DNA of 64,000 nt, from the NCBI GenBank assembly GCA_019634615.1, contig JAHCAZ010000006.1, positions 62,001 through 126,000 of the forward strand, given 5' to 3'. Positions 1 to 11,539 of the stretch are shown one piece after another. This DNA is from Opitutaceae bacterium. GTDB taxonomy: Bacteria > Verrucomicrobiota > Verrucomicrobiia > Opitutales > Opitutaceae. How positions within the stretch are numbered: the stretch's first letter is position 1; every line of letters begins with the position of its first letter. The translations under genes were made by a program, and so were the position numbers. Under the pieces are notes generated by a model. That model was not told the DNA's origin. It saw only the letters and a list, made by a program, of their open reading frames with translations, and searched no databases.

Positions 1-1775
1 AGATCAAGCCGCCCATCATCGTCCGCGACTTCGCGATCGCGCTGGGCCTGCGGCCCTTCAAGCTCATCTCCGAGCTCAACCAGGCGGGCGGCTTTGCCTC
101 GATGAACACCGCCATCGATGAGGCGGTCGCGGTCAAGGTGGCGGAGAAGCACGGTTTCCTCCTCGAGATCAAGCACCGCGGCGAGGCCCAGAAGGCCCCG
201 GTGGCGGTCGACAAGGACCAGAAGCGCAAGCAGGCCGAGGAAGAGGAGGCGCGCAACCTCGCGCCGCGCCCGCCGGTCGTCTGCATCCTCGGCCACGTCG
301 ACCACGGCAAGACCTCGTTGCTCGACGCCATCCGCAAGGCCAACGTCGCGGCCGGCGAGGCCGGCGGCATCACCCAGCACATCGGCGCGTACCAGATCGA
401 GTACGACAAGCGCAAGATCACCTTCCTCGACACCCCGGGCCACGCCGCCTTCACGAAGATGCGCGCCCGCGGCGCCCATGTCACCGACATCGCGGTCCTC
501 GTGGTCGCGGCGGACGACGGCTTCATGCCGCAGACCGACGAGGCGCTGAAGCATGCCCAGAACGCCAAGGTCGCGCTCATCGTCGCGGTCAACAAGATGG
601 ACGTGAAGGGCGCCAACCTTGACCAGGTGAAGACCCAGATGCAGCAGCGCAACATCGCGCCGGAAGACTGGGGCGGCGAGACCATCACCGTGCCGGTCTC
701 GGCCATCAAGGGCGACGGCATCAGCAACTTGATCGAGATGATCCTCCTGCAGGCCGACGTGCTCGAGCTCAAGGCCAACCCGAAGGCCGAGGCCAGCGGC
801 ATCATCATCGAGTCCGAGATCGACTTCGGCCGCGGCCCCATGGCCACGGTCATCGTCCAGCGCGGCACGCTCCGCGTCGGCGACGCCATCGTCAGCGGCC
901 AGTATTACGCCCGGGTCCGCGCCATGTACGACGACCAGGGCAACAACCTCAAGGAGGCGCCCCCGGCCACCCCGGTGCGCGTCATCGGCTGGTCCGGCAC
1001 GCCCGAGAGCGGCGCGACCTTCAAGGTCGTGAAGAACATCCGCACCGCCGAGGGGCTCGCCGAGGAGGAGCAGCTGCGCCTCAAGCAGGTGGTCATCACC
1101 GCCGACGCCGCCCCCAAGGAGGTCTCCGTCGAGCAGCTCTTCGCCAACATCGCCGCCACGCAGGCCAAGGTCCTCAAGGTCATCGTCAAGACCGACGTCT
1201 TCGGCTCCGCCGAGGCGCTCCGCAACGTCCTCGAGGGCATCAAGAGCACCAAGGTCTCGCTGGAGATCGTCTCCACCGACGTCGGCCTCGTGACCAAGAA
1301 CGACGTCCTCATGGCCAGCGCCGCCGGCGCCGTGATCCTCGGTTTCCACACGAAGCTCGAGAACGGCGTCACGCCGCTCGCCAAGCACCACAAGGTGCGC
1401 ATCGAGACCTTCGACATCATCTACGAGCTCGGCGACAAGGTCCGCGAGATGATGGCCGATCTGCTCGATCCCGACCTCAAGGAGGTCAAGCTCGGCGGCG
1501 CCGAGGTGCGCGCGGTCTTCCCGCTCGCCAAGGGCTTCGTCGCCGGCTGCCTCGTCACCGAGGGCAAGATCACCCGCAACGCCTCGGCCCGCCTCCGCCG
1601 CAAGAAGGAGATCGTGCACGAGGGCAAGATTCTCACCCTCAAGCGCTTCAAGGACGACGCCAACGAGGTTCGCGCCGGCCTGGAGTGCGGCATCAAGCTC
1701 GACGATTTCAACGGCTACGAGGTCGGCGACGTCATCGAGGTTTACGAGATTCAGAAAGTCCGCGCGACGCTCTGA
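1..1775 (+). CDS. infB: Translation initiation factor IF-2 (5' truncated)
   Basis: This GTPase brings initiator fMet-tRNA to the 30S subunit and promotes 50S joining. The window opens inside the gene: codons are in frame from base 3 and about 590 residues are visible. The first ~35 visible residues look like the IF2_N segment that precedes the G domain. The G1 motif GHVDHGKT lies near visible residue 97, followed by DTPGH (G3) and NKMD (G4). The C-terminal half matches the domain II-IV region of IF-2, and the stop is at 1773-1775. It heads an rbfA-nrnA-truB-ribF run, the common bacterial arrangement. The missing part is the N-terminal, usually low-complexity extension. Identification is secure. 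Confidence 0.97.
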   Translation, partial: IKPPIIVRDFAIALGLRPFKLISELNQAGGFASMNTAIDEAVAVKVAEKHGFLLEIKHRGEAQKAPVAVDKDQKRKQAEEEEARNLAPRPPVVCILGHVDHGKTSLLDAIRKANVAAGEAGGITQHIGAYQIEYDKRKITFLDTPGHAAFTKMRARGAHVTDIAVLVVAADDGFMPQTDEALKHAQNAKVALIVAVNKMDVKGANLDQVKTQMQQRNIAPEDWGGETITVPVSAIKGDGISNLIEMILLQADVLELKANPKAEASGIIIESEIDFGRGPMATVIVQRGTLRVGDAIVSGQYYARVRAMYDDQGNNLKEAPPATPVRVIGWSGTPESGATFKVVKNIRTAEGLAEEEQLRLKQVVITADAAPKEVSVEQLFANIAATQAKVLKVIVKTDVFGSAEALRNVLEGIKSTKVSLEIVSTDVGLVTKNDVLMASAAGAVILGFHTKLENGVTPLAKHHKVRIETFDIIYELGDKVREMMADLLDPDLKEVKLGGAEVRAVFPLAKGFVAGCLVTEGKITRNASARLRRKKEIVHEGKILTLKRFKDDANEVRAGLECGIKLDDFNGYEVGDVIEVYEIQKVRATL

Positions 1776-1825
1776 GCCGCCGGTTTGCCGGGGGCCCGGA
1801 GGGTCGTTCTGTTTCCAATCAAGCC

Positions 1826-2185
1826 ATGAGCAACCGCACGCTGAGGGTTAACGAGCTGATCCAGCGCGAGCTCGGCGACATCCTGCACCGGGATTACCAG
1901 AGCGAGGCCGTGGCCATCACCATCACCGAGGTGCGCGTCGCGCCGGATCTTCGCGACGGCCGCGTCTTCGTGTCGATCGTGGGCGATGACGCCACCGTGC
2001 AGGATCGCCTGCGCTGGCTCCGGCGCGAGGCCCCGGCCATCCGCACCGAGCTCGGCCGCCGGATCGTCCTCAAGTACCTGCCGAAGCTCGATTACGTCTT
2101 CGACAAGTCCGCCGCCCGCGGCACCCGCCTCATGCGCCTGCTCGACGAGATCGGCGGCGCCGAGAAAGGGGAGCCCGCCCCGTGA
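1826..2185 (+). CDS. rbfA: 30S ribosome-binding factor A
   Basis: RbfA binds immature 30S subunits and helps 16S rRNA 5'-end maturation. The 119-residue protein begins MSNRTLRVNE and keeps the typical order of an N-terminal helix with IQRELGDIL, then VAITITEVRVAPDLRDGRVFVSI, which is the single KH-like fold of the family. The frame is open further upstream to 1685, but that would overlap infB; the ATG at 1826 gives the normal family length. The gene lies 50 bp after infB. Its stop (TGA) overlaps the GTG start of the next gene, so translation is probably coupled. Confidence 0.93.
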   Translation: MSNRTLRVNELIQRELGDILHRDYQSEAVAITITEVRVAPDLRDGRVFVSIVGDDATVQDRLRWLRREAPAIRTELGRRIVLKYLPKLDYVFDKSAARGTRLMRLLDEIGGAEKGEPAP

Positions 2186-3207
2186 GCGCCGCCACCTATT
2201 ACCCGCAGCTCTCGCCGCGCTTCAGCCAGGTCGTAGCGGCCGCCCGCGGCCGCCGCATCGCCATCGTCGGGCACGCCCGGCCGGACGGCGACTGCATCGG
2301 CTCGCAGGTCGCCCTGGCCCGCGTCTTCGAGACGCTCGGCATCGAGTCCGTCTGCGTGAATCCCGACCCGGTGCCGCGGCGCCTGCTGTTCCTCACGCCG
2401 GGCATGGCCTTCCGCCGCACCGACGACATCCTGCCGGTCGCCCGCGACTACACGGCGATCTTCGTGGACTGCGCCGACGGCGCGCGCGGCGGCGACCGCC
2501 TGCGGCAGGCGTTCCCGGCGCCGTTGGCCATGGTGGACCACCATCTCTCCAACGTCGGGTTCGCCGCGCACAACCTCCTCGACACCACCTCGGCCGCCAC
2601 CTGCGAGATGCTGGCGGGCATGTTCCTCGACAACGGCCTGACCATCGACGCGCAGGCGGCCCAGGCGCTGTACACGGGGATCCTGACCGACACGGGCCAG
2701 TTTCGCTTCGCCTCCACCTCGCGCCGCTGCTTCCTGCTCGCGGCGGACCTGCTGGCGCTCGGCGCGCGGCCGAGCGAGGCCGGCTACCAGCTCTATGAGC
2801 GCGAGACCCCCGGCAAGCTCATGCTCCTGCAGCGTTACCTCGCCTCGCTGCAATTCGAGTGCGGCGGCCGCCTGTGCATCGGGACCTTGCCGCCCGGCAT
2901 CTTCGAGGAGACCGGGAGCACGCTGGAGGACACCGAGGGCCTGGTGGATTACGCCCGGGCGATGGACGGCGTGGACGTGGGCGTGCTCATCGAGGAGCGC
3001 ACCGACGGCACCGTGAAGGCCAGCCTGCGCGCCAAGAATCCCGCTTACCGGCTCGACCTCATCGCCGGCGAGTTCAACGGCGGCGGCCATGCCTGCGCCG
3101 CGGGCCTCAACCTCAAGAAGGACACGGCCGGTTTCTACGACCGCCTCGTCGCCGCGATCGCGCGGCAGATGGCGGTGGTGGACGCCCAGGGTCCGGCTCG
3201 CGCATGA
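2182..3207 (+). CDS. nrnA: DHH-family phosphoesterase (NrnA-like oligoribonuclease / pAp phosphatase)
   Basis: Members degrade 2-5 nt RNA oligonucleotides and, in several species, dephosphorylate 3'-phosphoadenosine 5'-phosphate. The 341-residue protein has the DHH metal-binding motifs: HARPDGD near residue 31, a central Asp (FVDCADG) and VDHHLSN near residue 115. It ends with a DHHA1 domain carrying GGGHACAAG near residue 300. The GTG start at 2182 overlaps the rbfA stop as GTGA, and the stop overlaps the truB start as ATGA. NrnA between rbfA and truB is a frequent arrangement. The exact substrate preference cannot be read from the sequence. Confidence 0.88.
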   Translation: MSAATYYPQLSPRFSQVVAAARGRRIAIVGHARPDGDCIGSQVALARVFETLGIESVCVNPDPVPRRLLFLTPGMAFRRTDDILPVARDYTAIFVDCADGARGGDRLRQAFPAPLAMVDHHLSNVGFAAHNLLDTTSAATCEMLAGMFLDNGLTIDAQAAQALYTGILTDTGQFRFASTSRRCFLLAADLLALGARPSEAGYQLYERETPGKLMLLQRYLASLQFECGGRLCIGTLPPGIFEETGSTLEDTEGLVDYARAMDGVDVGVLIEERTDGTVKASLRAKNPAYRLDLIAGEFNGGGHACAAGLNLKKDTAGFYDRLVAAIARQMAVVDAQGPARA

Positions 3208-3929
3208 TTGGACAGCCCAAGGAATTGGAGGGCGTGCTCTTGGTGGACAAGCCCACCGATCACACCTCGCACGACGTCGTGGCGCGCCTGCGGCGCAAGC
3301 TGCGCATGAAGCGCATCGGCCATGCCGGCACGCTCGACCCGATGGCGACCGGGCTCCTGATCATGCTGGTCGGCAAGGCGACGCGCATTTCCCAGTACCT
3401 CATCAGCCTCGACAAGGAGTACGAGGGCACCATCGAGCTGGGCAAGATCACCGACTCGCAGGACGCGCAGGGTCAGGTGATGGAGACGCGCCCCGTCCCG
3501 GCGCTGACCGAGGCGGAGCTCCGCGCCGCGATGCAGGGTTTCCTCGGCGACCAGTACCAGACCCCGCCGATGTACTCGGCGATCAAGATCGACGGCGTGC
3601 CGCTGTACAAGAGCGCGCGCAAGGGCGAGGAGGTCGAGCGCGAGCCGCGGTTCATCCGCGTCTCCAGTTTCGAGCTCACGCGCTTCGGCCTGCCGGCCTT
3701 CGACTTTCGGCTGCGGTCCAGCAAGGGCACCTATGTCCGCACCATCGCCCACGACCTGGGCCAGCGCCTCGGTTGCGGCGCCCACCTGGCGGCCCTGCGG
3801 CGCACGGCCACGGACCGCTTCAACGTTTCCCAGGCGCTCACGCTGGATGCGATCGAGCAGATGACGCTGCCCGAGATCGAGAAGCGGCTCATCCCGGCGC
3901 GCGATGCGGCGCCGAGCGTGGCGCTGTGA
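3204..3929 (+). CDS. truB: tRNA pseudouridine(55) synthase TruB, short form
   Basis: TruB isomerises U55 in the T-loop of tRNA. The catalytic motif [14 protein letters not shown], with its nucleophilic Asp, lies near residue 40; the later [12 protein letters not shown] motif is also present. The protein has 241 residues, whereas E. coli TruB has about 314. It ends shortly after the catalytic fold, so the C-terminal PUA-type domain appears to be missing. The ATG at 3204 overlaps the previous stop, and its own TGA overlaps the GTG of ribF, so the genes are tightly coupled. Function is secure; the loss of the C-terminal domain is inferred from length and alignment by eye. Confidence 0.95.
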   Translation: MIGQPKELEGVLLVDKPTDHTSHDVVARLRRKLRMKRIGHAGTLDPMATGLLIMLVGKATRISQYLISLDKEYEGTIELGKITDSQDAQGQVMETRPVPALTEAELRAAMQGFLGDQYQTPPMYSAIKIDGVPLYKSARKGEEVEREPRFIRVSSFELTRFGLPAFDFRLRSSKGTYVRTIAHDLGQRLGCGAHLAALRRTATDRFNVSQALTLDAIEQMTLPEIEKRLIPARDAAPSVAL

Positions 3930-4867
3930 CCGGGCCGCTCCAGTTCCAGGGACTCGAAAGCGTCGCGCTGCCCGCGCGCCCGCTCGAGCTGGCCATCGGG
4001 ATGTTTGACGGCGTGCACCGCGGCCACCGGGCCGTGGTGGCCTCGGCCGTGGCGGCGGCGAAGGCCGAGCAGGGCCTGGCCGGCGTGCTGACCTTCTGGC
4101 CGCACCCGAGTATCTTCTTCCGGGCGCCGAGCCCCACGCGGATGATCATGGCGCCGGCGGACAAGGTGCGCGCGCTCGGCGCGCTCGGCATCGAGGCGAT
4201 CATCACGGTGAATTTCACCGAGGAATTCGCCCGCCTGCCGGCCGAGGAATTTCTCCCGTACCTGCGCCGGCACCTGCCGCAGCTGCGGGGTGTGCATGTC
4301 GGCGACAACTGGCGGTTCGGCCGCGGGCGCACGGGCGACAGCGCGTTGCTGGTCCGCGCGGGCGCGGAGCTGGGCCTGCGGGTGGTGAGCGTCGCCCGGG
4401 TCGAGGCGGCGGGCGGCCCGGTCAGCAGCACGCGGATTCGCGAGCTCCTGGCGGCGGGCGAGATGGCGCGGGCGAGCGAGCTGCTGGGCGCTCCCTATGT
4501 CGCGCACGGCGTGATCGCGCCGGGTCGGCAGTTGGGGCGCACCCTGGGGTTCCCGACGCTCAATCTCGAGTGGACGCCGGATTTGGCGCCGCGCCTCGGG
4601 GTCTACACCGTATGGCTCAAGGGCACGAAAACCGCCGCGCTGCCGGGCGTCGCGAACTATGGCCTGAGGCCGACCGTGGGCGGCGCCAGCGCACCCCGGC
4701 TGGAGGTGCACGTGCTCGGCGATTGCCCCTACGGCCCGGGCGATGAGGTTGCGGTCGAATGGCTCCGTTTCCTGCGGCCCGAGATGAAATTTGCCGGGCT
4801 GGCCGAGCTGCAGGCGCAGGTGCAGCGCGACCTCGCGGAGGCCCGGAAGGAATTTTCCTTGCGCTGA
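3926..4867 (+). CDS. ribF: Bifunctional riboflavin kinase / FAD synthetase
   Basis: RibF converts riboflavin to FMN and then to FAD. The 313-residue protein starts at a GTG overlapping the truB stop. Its N-terminal nucleotidyltransferase domain has [10 protein letters not shown] near residue 24 and [22 protein letters not shown] precedes the kinase domain. The C-terminal riboflavin kinase domain shows [12 protein letters not shown] and ANYGLRPTV. Length and domain order match the family. It is the last gene of the infB operon and is followed by tRNA-Val. The ribF-truB neighbourhood is conserved in many bacteria. Confidence 0.94.
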   Translation: MTGPLQFQGLESVALPARPLELAIGMFDGVHRGHRAVVASAVAAAKAEQGLAGVLTFWPHPSIFFRAPSPTRMIMAPADKVRALGALGIEAIITVNFTEEFARLPAEEFLPYLRRHLPQLRGVHVGDNWRFGRGRTGDSALLVRAGAELGLRVVSVARVEAAGGPVSSTRIRELLAAGEMARASELLGAPYVAHGVIAPGRQLGRTLGFPTLNLEWTPDLAPRLGVYTVWLKGTKTAALPGVANYGLRPTVGGASAPRLEVHVLGDCPYGPGDEVAVEWLRFLRPEMKFAGLAELQAQVQRDLAEARKEFSLR

Positions 4868-4904
4868 GCGGCGGGAGGCTTGTTACTCGCCAACCTCAAT
4901 TTTT

Positions 4905-4981
4905 GGACCTTTAGCTCAGTTGGTTAGAGCGTTTCCTTGACATGGAAAAGGTCACTGGTTCGAGTCCAGTAAGGTCCACCA
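4905..4981 (+). tRNA. tRNA-Val (anticodon GAC)
   Basis: A complete cloverleaf can be drawn. The acceptor stem is GGACCTT (4905-4911) with AAGGTCC (4971-4977). The D stem is GCTC/GAGC and the anticodon stem TTTCC/GGAAA. The anticodon loop TTGACAT at 4937-4943 reads GAC. The T arm is ACTGG-TTCGAGT-CCAGT, and A73 is followed by an encoded CCA (4979-4981). A terminator-like hairpin follows directly. Confidence 0.97.
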
Positions 4982-4989
4982 TTTGAAAC

Positions 4990-5017
4990 CCGCCGCTTGA
5001 ACTGCGGCGGTTTTTTT
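4990..5017 (+). terminator. Rho-independent terminator after tRNA-Val
   Basis: A 7-bp GC stem CCGCCGC/GCGGCGG (4990-4996 with 5004-5010) and a 7-nt loop are followed by seven T residues. It lies just after the tRNA and just before recN, so it should separate the two transcripts. Confidence 0.9.
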
Positions 5018-5031
5018 GTGCGTATCTTCCC

Positions 5032-6699
5032 ATGCTGCAGTCGCTTCGCATCCGCAACCTGGCCCTGATCGAGGAGGTGAGCCTCGACTTCGAGGCTGGA
5101 TTCACGGCGGTGACCGGCGAGACCGGGGCGGGGAAGAGCATTTTGCTCGGGGCCCTGAGCCTGCTCGCGGGCGAGCGGGCGGAAAAGACCGTGATCCGCC
5201 AGGGCGCGGCGGCGTGCGAGGTCGAGGCCAGCCTGTATTTCGAGCAGCCGGGTCGCATCGACGCGGTGCTGGCTCGCTTGGAGCTGCCGCCCTGCGAGGA
5301 GGGCCTGCTGATCCTGAAACGGAGCCTCGCGCGCGAAAAGGCGCCGAAGATCACCGTCAACGGCAGCCTTGCGACCCTGTCCGCGCTGCAGCAGCTCGGC
5401 GAGCATTGGATCGATTTTCACGGGCCCAGCGAGCCGCGGCGGCTCCTCAAGGACAACTGCCAGCTCGAGTTGCTGGACCTCTATGCCCGGGCCGGCGCGG
5501 CGCTCGAAACCTACCGGGCGAATTACCGTGCGTGGCGCGACCGCCAAGCCGAGCGGGAGAAACTCGCCAGCGAGACCCGGCTTTCACCTGATCAGGTCGA
5601 GTTCCTCCGCAACCAGCTCACGAAGATCGATGCCCTGGAACTGACGGCCGAGGCGATCGCTGAGCTGGAACGCGATTTCCAGCGGCTCAGTCGCGCGCAG
5701 GAATTGACCGAGCTGACCGATGCGCTGGCCACCGGCCTCACCGGCGAGGACGGGGTTCAGGGCCGGGTGGGGGCCCTCCTGCGGGAGGCGCGGGCGCTCG
5801 AGAACCTCGACCCCGCGAGCAAGGCGCTGTCCGAGCGGCTCGCGTCGGCGGCGGTGGAGCTGAACGACCTCGGCGCCGAGTTCGCCGCGCTGGGCCAGCA
5901 GCTGCAGTTCGACGCCGAGCAGGCCGAGCTGCTCACCAGCAAGATGAACACGTGGCTCGAGCTGAAGCGGAAGCATGGCGGCGACCTGCCGGCGGTGCTG
6001 GCGGCGCGCGACGACCTGCGCCGGCGGCTCGAGGCACAGGGCGATCTCGCCGGCACGCTCGCGCGTCTCGACAAGGATATCGCCGCCGCGCTCAAGGCGG
6101 CGAAGCTGGCGGCGCAGGCGTTGCGCGGCCTGCGCGAGAAGGCGGCCAAGGAGCTCGCCCGGGCGGCGGCGAAGAATATCGCGCGGCTCGGTTTCGCGAA
6201 ATCGGATTTCCGTATCGAGATCCAGGCATTGCCCGAGCTTGGGCCGCACGGCGATTGCCGGTGCGAGTTCCTGTTCTCGCCCAATGTCGGCGAGGCGCCG
6301 CTGCCGCTGGGTCGCATCGCCTCGAGCGGCGAGCTGGCGCGCGTGATGCTCGCGCTCAAGGCCGTGCTGGCCGACCTCGACGAGGTGCCGCTGCTGGTCT
6401 TCGACGAGGTGGACGCCAATGTCGGTGGCGAGATCGGCAGCGTGGTCGGTGAGACGATGGCGGACATCGCGCGCTGCCATCAGGTCCTCTGCGTGACCCA
6501 CCTCCCGCAGGTCGCGGCCTTTGGCACGTGTCACCTGGTCGTCACCAAGGACCAGTCGAAATCCCGCGCGGAGGTCGCCATTGTTCCCATCCAAGCCGAC
6601 CCGAAGGCGCGCATCAGCGAACTCGCCCGCATGCTGGGCGACCGCAACGCCAAGAGCGCGCTGGCCCACGCGAAGGAACTGCTGGGGAAACGGGGCTGA
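5032..6699 (+). CDS. recN: DNA repair protein RecN
   Basis: RecN is an SMC-like ATPase that acts early in recombinational repair of double-strand breaks. The 555-residue protein has the N-terminal Walker A GETGAGKSILL near residue 31 and a long charged helical middle expected to form a coiled coil. The C-terminal ABC half has LGRIASSGELARVMLAL (signature), LLVFDEVDANVGG (Walker B) and CVTHLPQVAA. The ATG at 5032 directly precedes the conserved LRIRNLALIEE strand. No Shine-Dalgarno sequence is visible; the start is preceded by GTATCTTCCC. The stop abuts the stop of the small convergent gene at 6700. Confidence 0.96.
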   Translation: MLQSLRIRNLALIEEVSLDFEAGFTAVTGETGAGKSILLGALSLLAGERAEKTVIRQGAAACEVEASLYFEQPGRIDAVLARLELPPCEEGLLILKRSLAREKAPKITVNGSLATLSALQQLGEHWIDFHGPSEPRRLLKDNCQLELLDLYARAGAALETYRANYRAWRDRQAEREKLASETRLSPDQVEFLRNQLTKIDALELTAEAIAELERDFQRLSRAQELTELTDALATGLTGEDGVQGRVGALLREARALENLDPASKALSERLASAAVELNDLGAEFAALGQQLQFDAEQAELLTSKMNTWLELKRKHGGDLPAVLAARDDLRRRLEAQGDLAGTLARLDKDIAAALKAAKLAAQALRGLREKAAKELARAAAKNIARLGFAKSDFRIEIQALPELGPHGDCRCEFLFSPNVGEAPLPLGRIASSGELARVMLALKAVLADLDEVPLLVFDEVDANVGGEIGSVVGETMADIARCHQVLCVTHLPQVAAFGTCHLVVTKDQSKSRAEVAIVPIQADPKARISELARMLGDRNAKSALAHAKELLGKRG

Positions 6700-6927
6700 T
6701 TACTTCGTCAGCTCGCAGATCTGCAGCACGCGCTCCAGCGCCAGTTGCATCAGGTCGAGCGGGGGCCGGGCCTGCTTGATGAAATTCTGGCTGCCTTCCT
6801 CGATGCGACCGATACGGGTCGCGAGCACCTCGGCACTGTAGGCATCGGAAACGAGGCGAATGGCCTCGGTGGGTCCAACATAGGCGACGATCTGCTGCAT
6901 CAGTTCCTTTTTGCCGGGCTTGTCCAT
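6700..6927 (-). CDS. Small hypothetical protein (75 aa)
   Basis: I do not recognise this protein. It is a short, mostly helical, soluble 75-residue sequence starting MDKPGKKELMQQIV, with no signal peptide, membrane segment, cysteines or obvious metal-binding motif. It converges on recN with abutting stop codons and starts 24 bp before the 3' end of ccsA on the same strand side. The reading frame is the most plausible one in the gap, and its amino-acid composition is balanced rather than Arg/Pro-rich like shadow frames. It could be a conserved lineage-specific gene; no function can be assigned. Confidence 0.6.
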   Translation of the reverse strand: MDKPGKKELMQQIVAYVGPTEAIRLVSDAYSAEVLATRIGRIEEGSQNFIKQARPPLDLMQLALERVLQICELTK

Positions 6928-6991
6928 GGGGCAATCGTTGCGCGAAAGGGCGGCGCTTGTCGAAGTTGAATTTGCGCGGGCGGATGTGCGG

Positions 6992-8902
<1,911 letters not shown>

Positions 8903-8937
8903 GCGGATGCGGGAGAGGGGTTCAGTTGGGTGCCTGG

Positions 8938-10104
8938 TCATCCGGCCTGCGCGGTGCGGCGCTTGGCCACGAAGGTGAAGAGGGAGATGCCGAACTGGAT
9001 GCACAGGCCCAGGCCCATGAGGACGCAGGCGATGTAGGGGATGAGCCAGCTCGGGTTGCGGACGACCTGCAGGACGGTCGTGCGGTCGTTGTTGTCGAAG
9101 CCGGCCTGATAGAACGTGAGGCCCGCGTAGCGCAGGGGGTTGTTCATGTAGATGAGGACCTCGCGGTCGTCGCGTCCGTCGGGCGTGGTGAGGCGGACGC
9201 GGCTGGAGAAGTTCTTCGGAATCTCGGTGCCGGCGTAGCGGTCGTGGCTGAACTCCAGCAACGTGAGCGCATAGGGCTTGTAGTTGCGCTGCAGGCGCAG
9301 CCCGATCGACCAGGTGCGGCCGGCGTGGGTGAAGGTCTGGGGCTCGACGAGCATCTCCGAGACCAGCCAGGTGCCCAGCGATCCCTCGGGCGCGATGACC
9401 TCGATGTACGCGGCGGGCACGTTGCGCTCGTCCATCTTGTAGGTCAGCGGCAGGGGCGTGGCGATGATCCGGGGGCCGATGCCCTGCGTGGCCGGCGACG
9501 GATCGCCGCCCTGGTTGGGGCCGCGCATCTGCAGGCGTGCGTTCGGGTACCAGGCCTTGGGCACAACCCGGAACGGGAGTTGCGGCGCGGTGATGTCGCG
9601 CCCGCGGGCGAGCAGCTTCTCGGGGACGACAAAGACGTCATCGTGCTGCGGGTCGGTGTGGTCGATCAGCGCGAGTTCGCTGATCCGAAAACTCTCGGAG
9701 TAATTCTTGGTCTGACCCTCGTCGAGGCGCAGCGAGTATTCCTCCTGCCAGAGGCCGGTGAGCAGCTCGCCGACGAGGAGCAGCACGAGGCCGAGGTGGG
9801 TGAGGGCGATGCCGGATTTTTTCCAGGACGCCTGGTAGCGGGCAAAGTGGGCCGCGATGAGGTTGAGCAGCAGCAGGCCGCCGATGAAATAGCCGCCGGG
9901 GAAGACCGGCACCGGGATGTCGGTGCCCGGGATCTTGCTCAGGACGAAAAACGTGCGGAAGAAGTGCTCCTGCACGCCCCAGACGCCGAGCCTCACCTGG
10001 GCGAGCGTGGCCCAGAAGACCAAGATGATCGACAGGGCGAGCAGGACGATGGTGAGCTTGAGCGAGGAGAAGAAGTCGCGGAACGGGGGCCAGAGATCGC
10101 GCAT
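8938..10104 (-). CDS. resB: Cytochrome c biogenesis protein ResB
   Basis: ResB is the partner of CcsA in system II cytochrome c maturation. The 388-residue protein has three N-terminal membrane segments (around residues 14-35, 70-85 and 100-118), a large extracytoplasmic beta-rich domain and a last membrane segment near residues 355-378. This is the ResB topology. The LTHLGLVLLLVGELLTG segment and the late PLRYAGLTFYQAGF motif are typical. It lies 3 bp after a lipoprotein gene and directly before ccsA, so the three genes probably form one operon. Confidence 0.9.
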   Translation of the reverse strand: MRDLWPPFRDFFSSLKLTIVLLALSIILVFWATLAQVRLGVWGVQEHFFRTFFVLSKIPGTDIPVPVFPGGYFIGGLLLLNLIAAHFARYQASWKKSGIALTHLGLVLLLVGELLTGLWQEEYSLRLDEGQTKNYSESFRISELALIDHTDPQHDDVFVVPEKLLARGRDITAPQLPFRVVPKAWYPNARLQMRGPNQGGDPSPATQGIGPRIIATPLPLTYKMDERNVPAAYIEVIAPEGSLGTWLVSEMLVEPQTFTHAGRTWSIGLRLQRNYKPYALTLLEFSHDRYAGTEIPKNFSSRVRLTTPDGRDDREVLIYMNNPLRYAGLTFYQAGFDNNDRTTVLQVVRNPSWLIPYIACVLMGLGLCIQFGISLFTFVAKRRTAQAG

Positions 10105-10107
10105 GAC

Positions 10108-10689
10108 TCAGGGGGCTTTGACGGTTTGGATAAAAGCGAGGAAGTCGGCCTTCGCGGCCGCAACGGTGGCCTCGGGGCCGGTGAGCTTGAAGAACCACGT
10201 TTCGCCCGGCCGGCTGAGCACGGCGCCGAGCAGGCGGGTGGGGGTGCCGTTGGAGGTGCCGACGAAGTCCACGACGTCAAAATGGAGCCCGTTGGCGTCG
10301 AGGTGCAGGAGACTGGCCTCCAATTCGCCGCCGGCGAGCGGCGGCAGGGAGATCTGCCCGCGCCAGCGGTTCAGGTTGGCCAGCAGGCCGCCCGTGTCGC
10401 CGGGGAAGGCCGTGATGGAGAGGTCGGCTTCACCGCCGGCCCCGGCGATGGCGTAGCTGCCCTTGCGCATGGGGCTGGGCGGCTTGGGCGTCCAGGCGGC
10501 CGGGGCGGTCCAGGTGATCGCCTCGCTGCCGGTTGGCACGGTGGCCGAGGCCATGGCATCCGCCGGGGCGACGGTCGTCGGCGCGGGCTTTTCCTTGGGT
10601 ACCCGGTAATGCTCGACGCGGGCTTCGCGGCAGGAGGTCAAAAGGGCGAGGACGGCGAGGCTGACGGGGAGGCAGAATCGTCTGGGCAT
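10108..10689 (-). CDS. Predicted lipoprotein of the resB-ccsA operon
   Basis: The family is not recognised. The 193-residue protein has a signal peptide ending in a lipobox, LLTSC, with Cys at residue 20, so it should be lipid-anchored outside the cytoplasm. The remainder has a Pro/Ala-rich spacer and then a compact domain (ITWTAPAAW through FLAFIQTV) with alternating strands. The ATG at 10689 is chosen because GGAAG lies five bases upstream, one of few plausible Shine-Dalgarno sites in the window; a TTG at 10701 is also in frame. The 3-bp gap to resB suggests a role linked to cytochrome c maturation or electron transport (inference). Confidence 0.7.
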   Translation of the reverse strand: MPRRFCLPVSLAVLALLTSCREARVEHYRVPKEKPAPTTVAPADAMASATVPTGSEAITWTAPAAWTPKPPSPMRKGSYAIAGAGGEADLSITAFPGDTGGLLANLNRWRGQISLPPLAGGELEASLLHLDANGLHFDVVDFVGTSNGTPTRLLGAVLSRPGETWFFKLTGPEATVAAAKADFLAFIQTVKAP

Positions 10690-10758
10690 GCGTGCTTCCA
10701 AGTCATGCCAAAGGGTGAAAACTTCAACCCTAACCGGTCGAAAAGGAGTGCCCTACCG

Positions 10759-11481
10759 TCACAACCCGCCGTTGGCGCGGAAACTGTAGTAGCCGAGGCC
10801 CTTCGGGTCGGCCGACGCGCGGCCGACGATGATGTGGTCGAGCAGATCGATATCCAGGGTCTGGGCGCTGTCGCGCAGTTGCCGGGTGATGCGGATGTCG
10901 GCGGCGCTCGGCACCGGGTCGCCCGAGGGGTGGTTATGGGCGCAGACGATGGCGGCAGCGCCCTGGCGCAGGGCCTCGCGGAACACCTCCCGCGGGTGGG
11001 CGAGGGTGCTCGTGGCGGTGCCGGACGTGATCTCGCTGCACCGGATGAGACGGTTGCGGCGGTTGAGGCTGAGCACCCAGAATTTTTCCACGTCGAGACC
11101 CGACGCCAACGGAAACAGGAAGCTGAGGATCTGTTCCGGCCGGTTCAGCAGCGGAGCCTCACCTTGTTGCTGCTGGACCACCCGGCGGACGACCTCGATG
11201 ACCGCGACGAGCTGCTGGGCCTTGATCCGGCCGACGCCCTTGAACCGGCGGAAGTCCGACTCCCGCCAGCCGATGAGGCCGGCGAGCGAGCCGGCCTCGT
11301 TGATGATCATGTGGGCGAGCGAAAGCACATCGAGCCCGCGCGTGCCCTTGCGCAGCAGGATGGCGAGCAGCTCGGTGTCTGAAAGCGCGGCCGCGCCAAA
11401 ATTGGCCATGCGTTCCTGCGGTCGTTCGCCGAGGACAGTGGTGCGCAGGCGGTTCCCAGGGGTGAGGTCCGTGCCGGTCAT
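10759..11481 (-). CDS. radC: RadC family JAB/JAMM-domain protein
   Basis: The 240-residue protein has the RadC layout: an N-terminal helix-hairpin-helix region ([27 protein letters not shown], then [12 protein letters not shown]) and a C-terminal JAB1/MPN+ fold. The zinc motif is intact as [16 protein letters not shown], with an upstream Glu in CSEITSGT. RadC was once linked to repair, but its biochemical role is unsettled. It is divergent from the ThuA-like gene at 11540 with only 58 bp between, and no Shine-Dalgarno sequence is visible. Confidence 0.92.
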   Translation of the reverse strand: MTGTDLTPGNRLRTTVLGERPQERMANFGAAALSDTELLAILLRKGTRGLDVLSLAHMIINEAGSLAGLIGWRESDFRRFKGVGRIKAQQLVAVIEVVRRVVQQQQGEAPLLNRPEQILSFLFPLASGLDVEKFWVLSLNRRNRLIRCSEITSGTATSTLAHPREVFREALRQGAAAIVCAHNHPSGDPVPSAADIRITRQLRDSAQTLDIDLLDHIIVGRASADPKGLGYYSFRANGGL

Positions 11482-11539
11482 GCGGATTTGTTACTGGCCG
11501 CGGTCAGGCAATCGTGCAATGGCTGTGTTTGCCATATCC

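Noticed and set aside
2092..3090. Antisense frame over nrnA
   Set aside because: nrnA has DHH motifs, start-stop overlaps with both neighbours and fits the operon; the antisense frame does not.
8926..11382. 818-codon open frame antisense to ccsA, resB and radC
   Set aside because: It mirrors real genes whose motifs (WGWDPKENG, HNHPSGD) are on the other strand. Its Glu/Gly/Val-rich composition is the usual high-GC antisense artefact.
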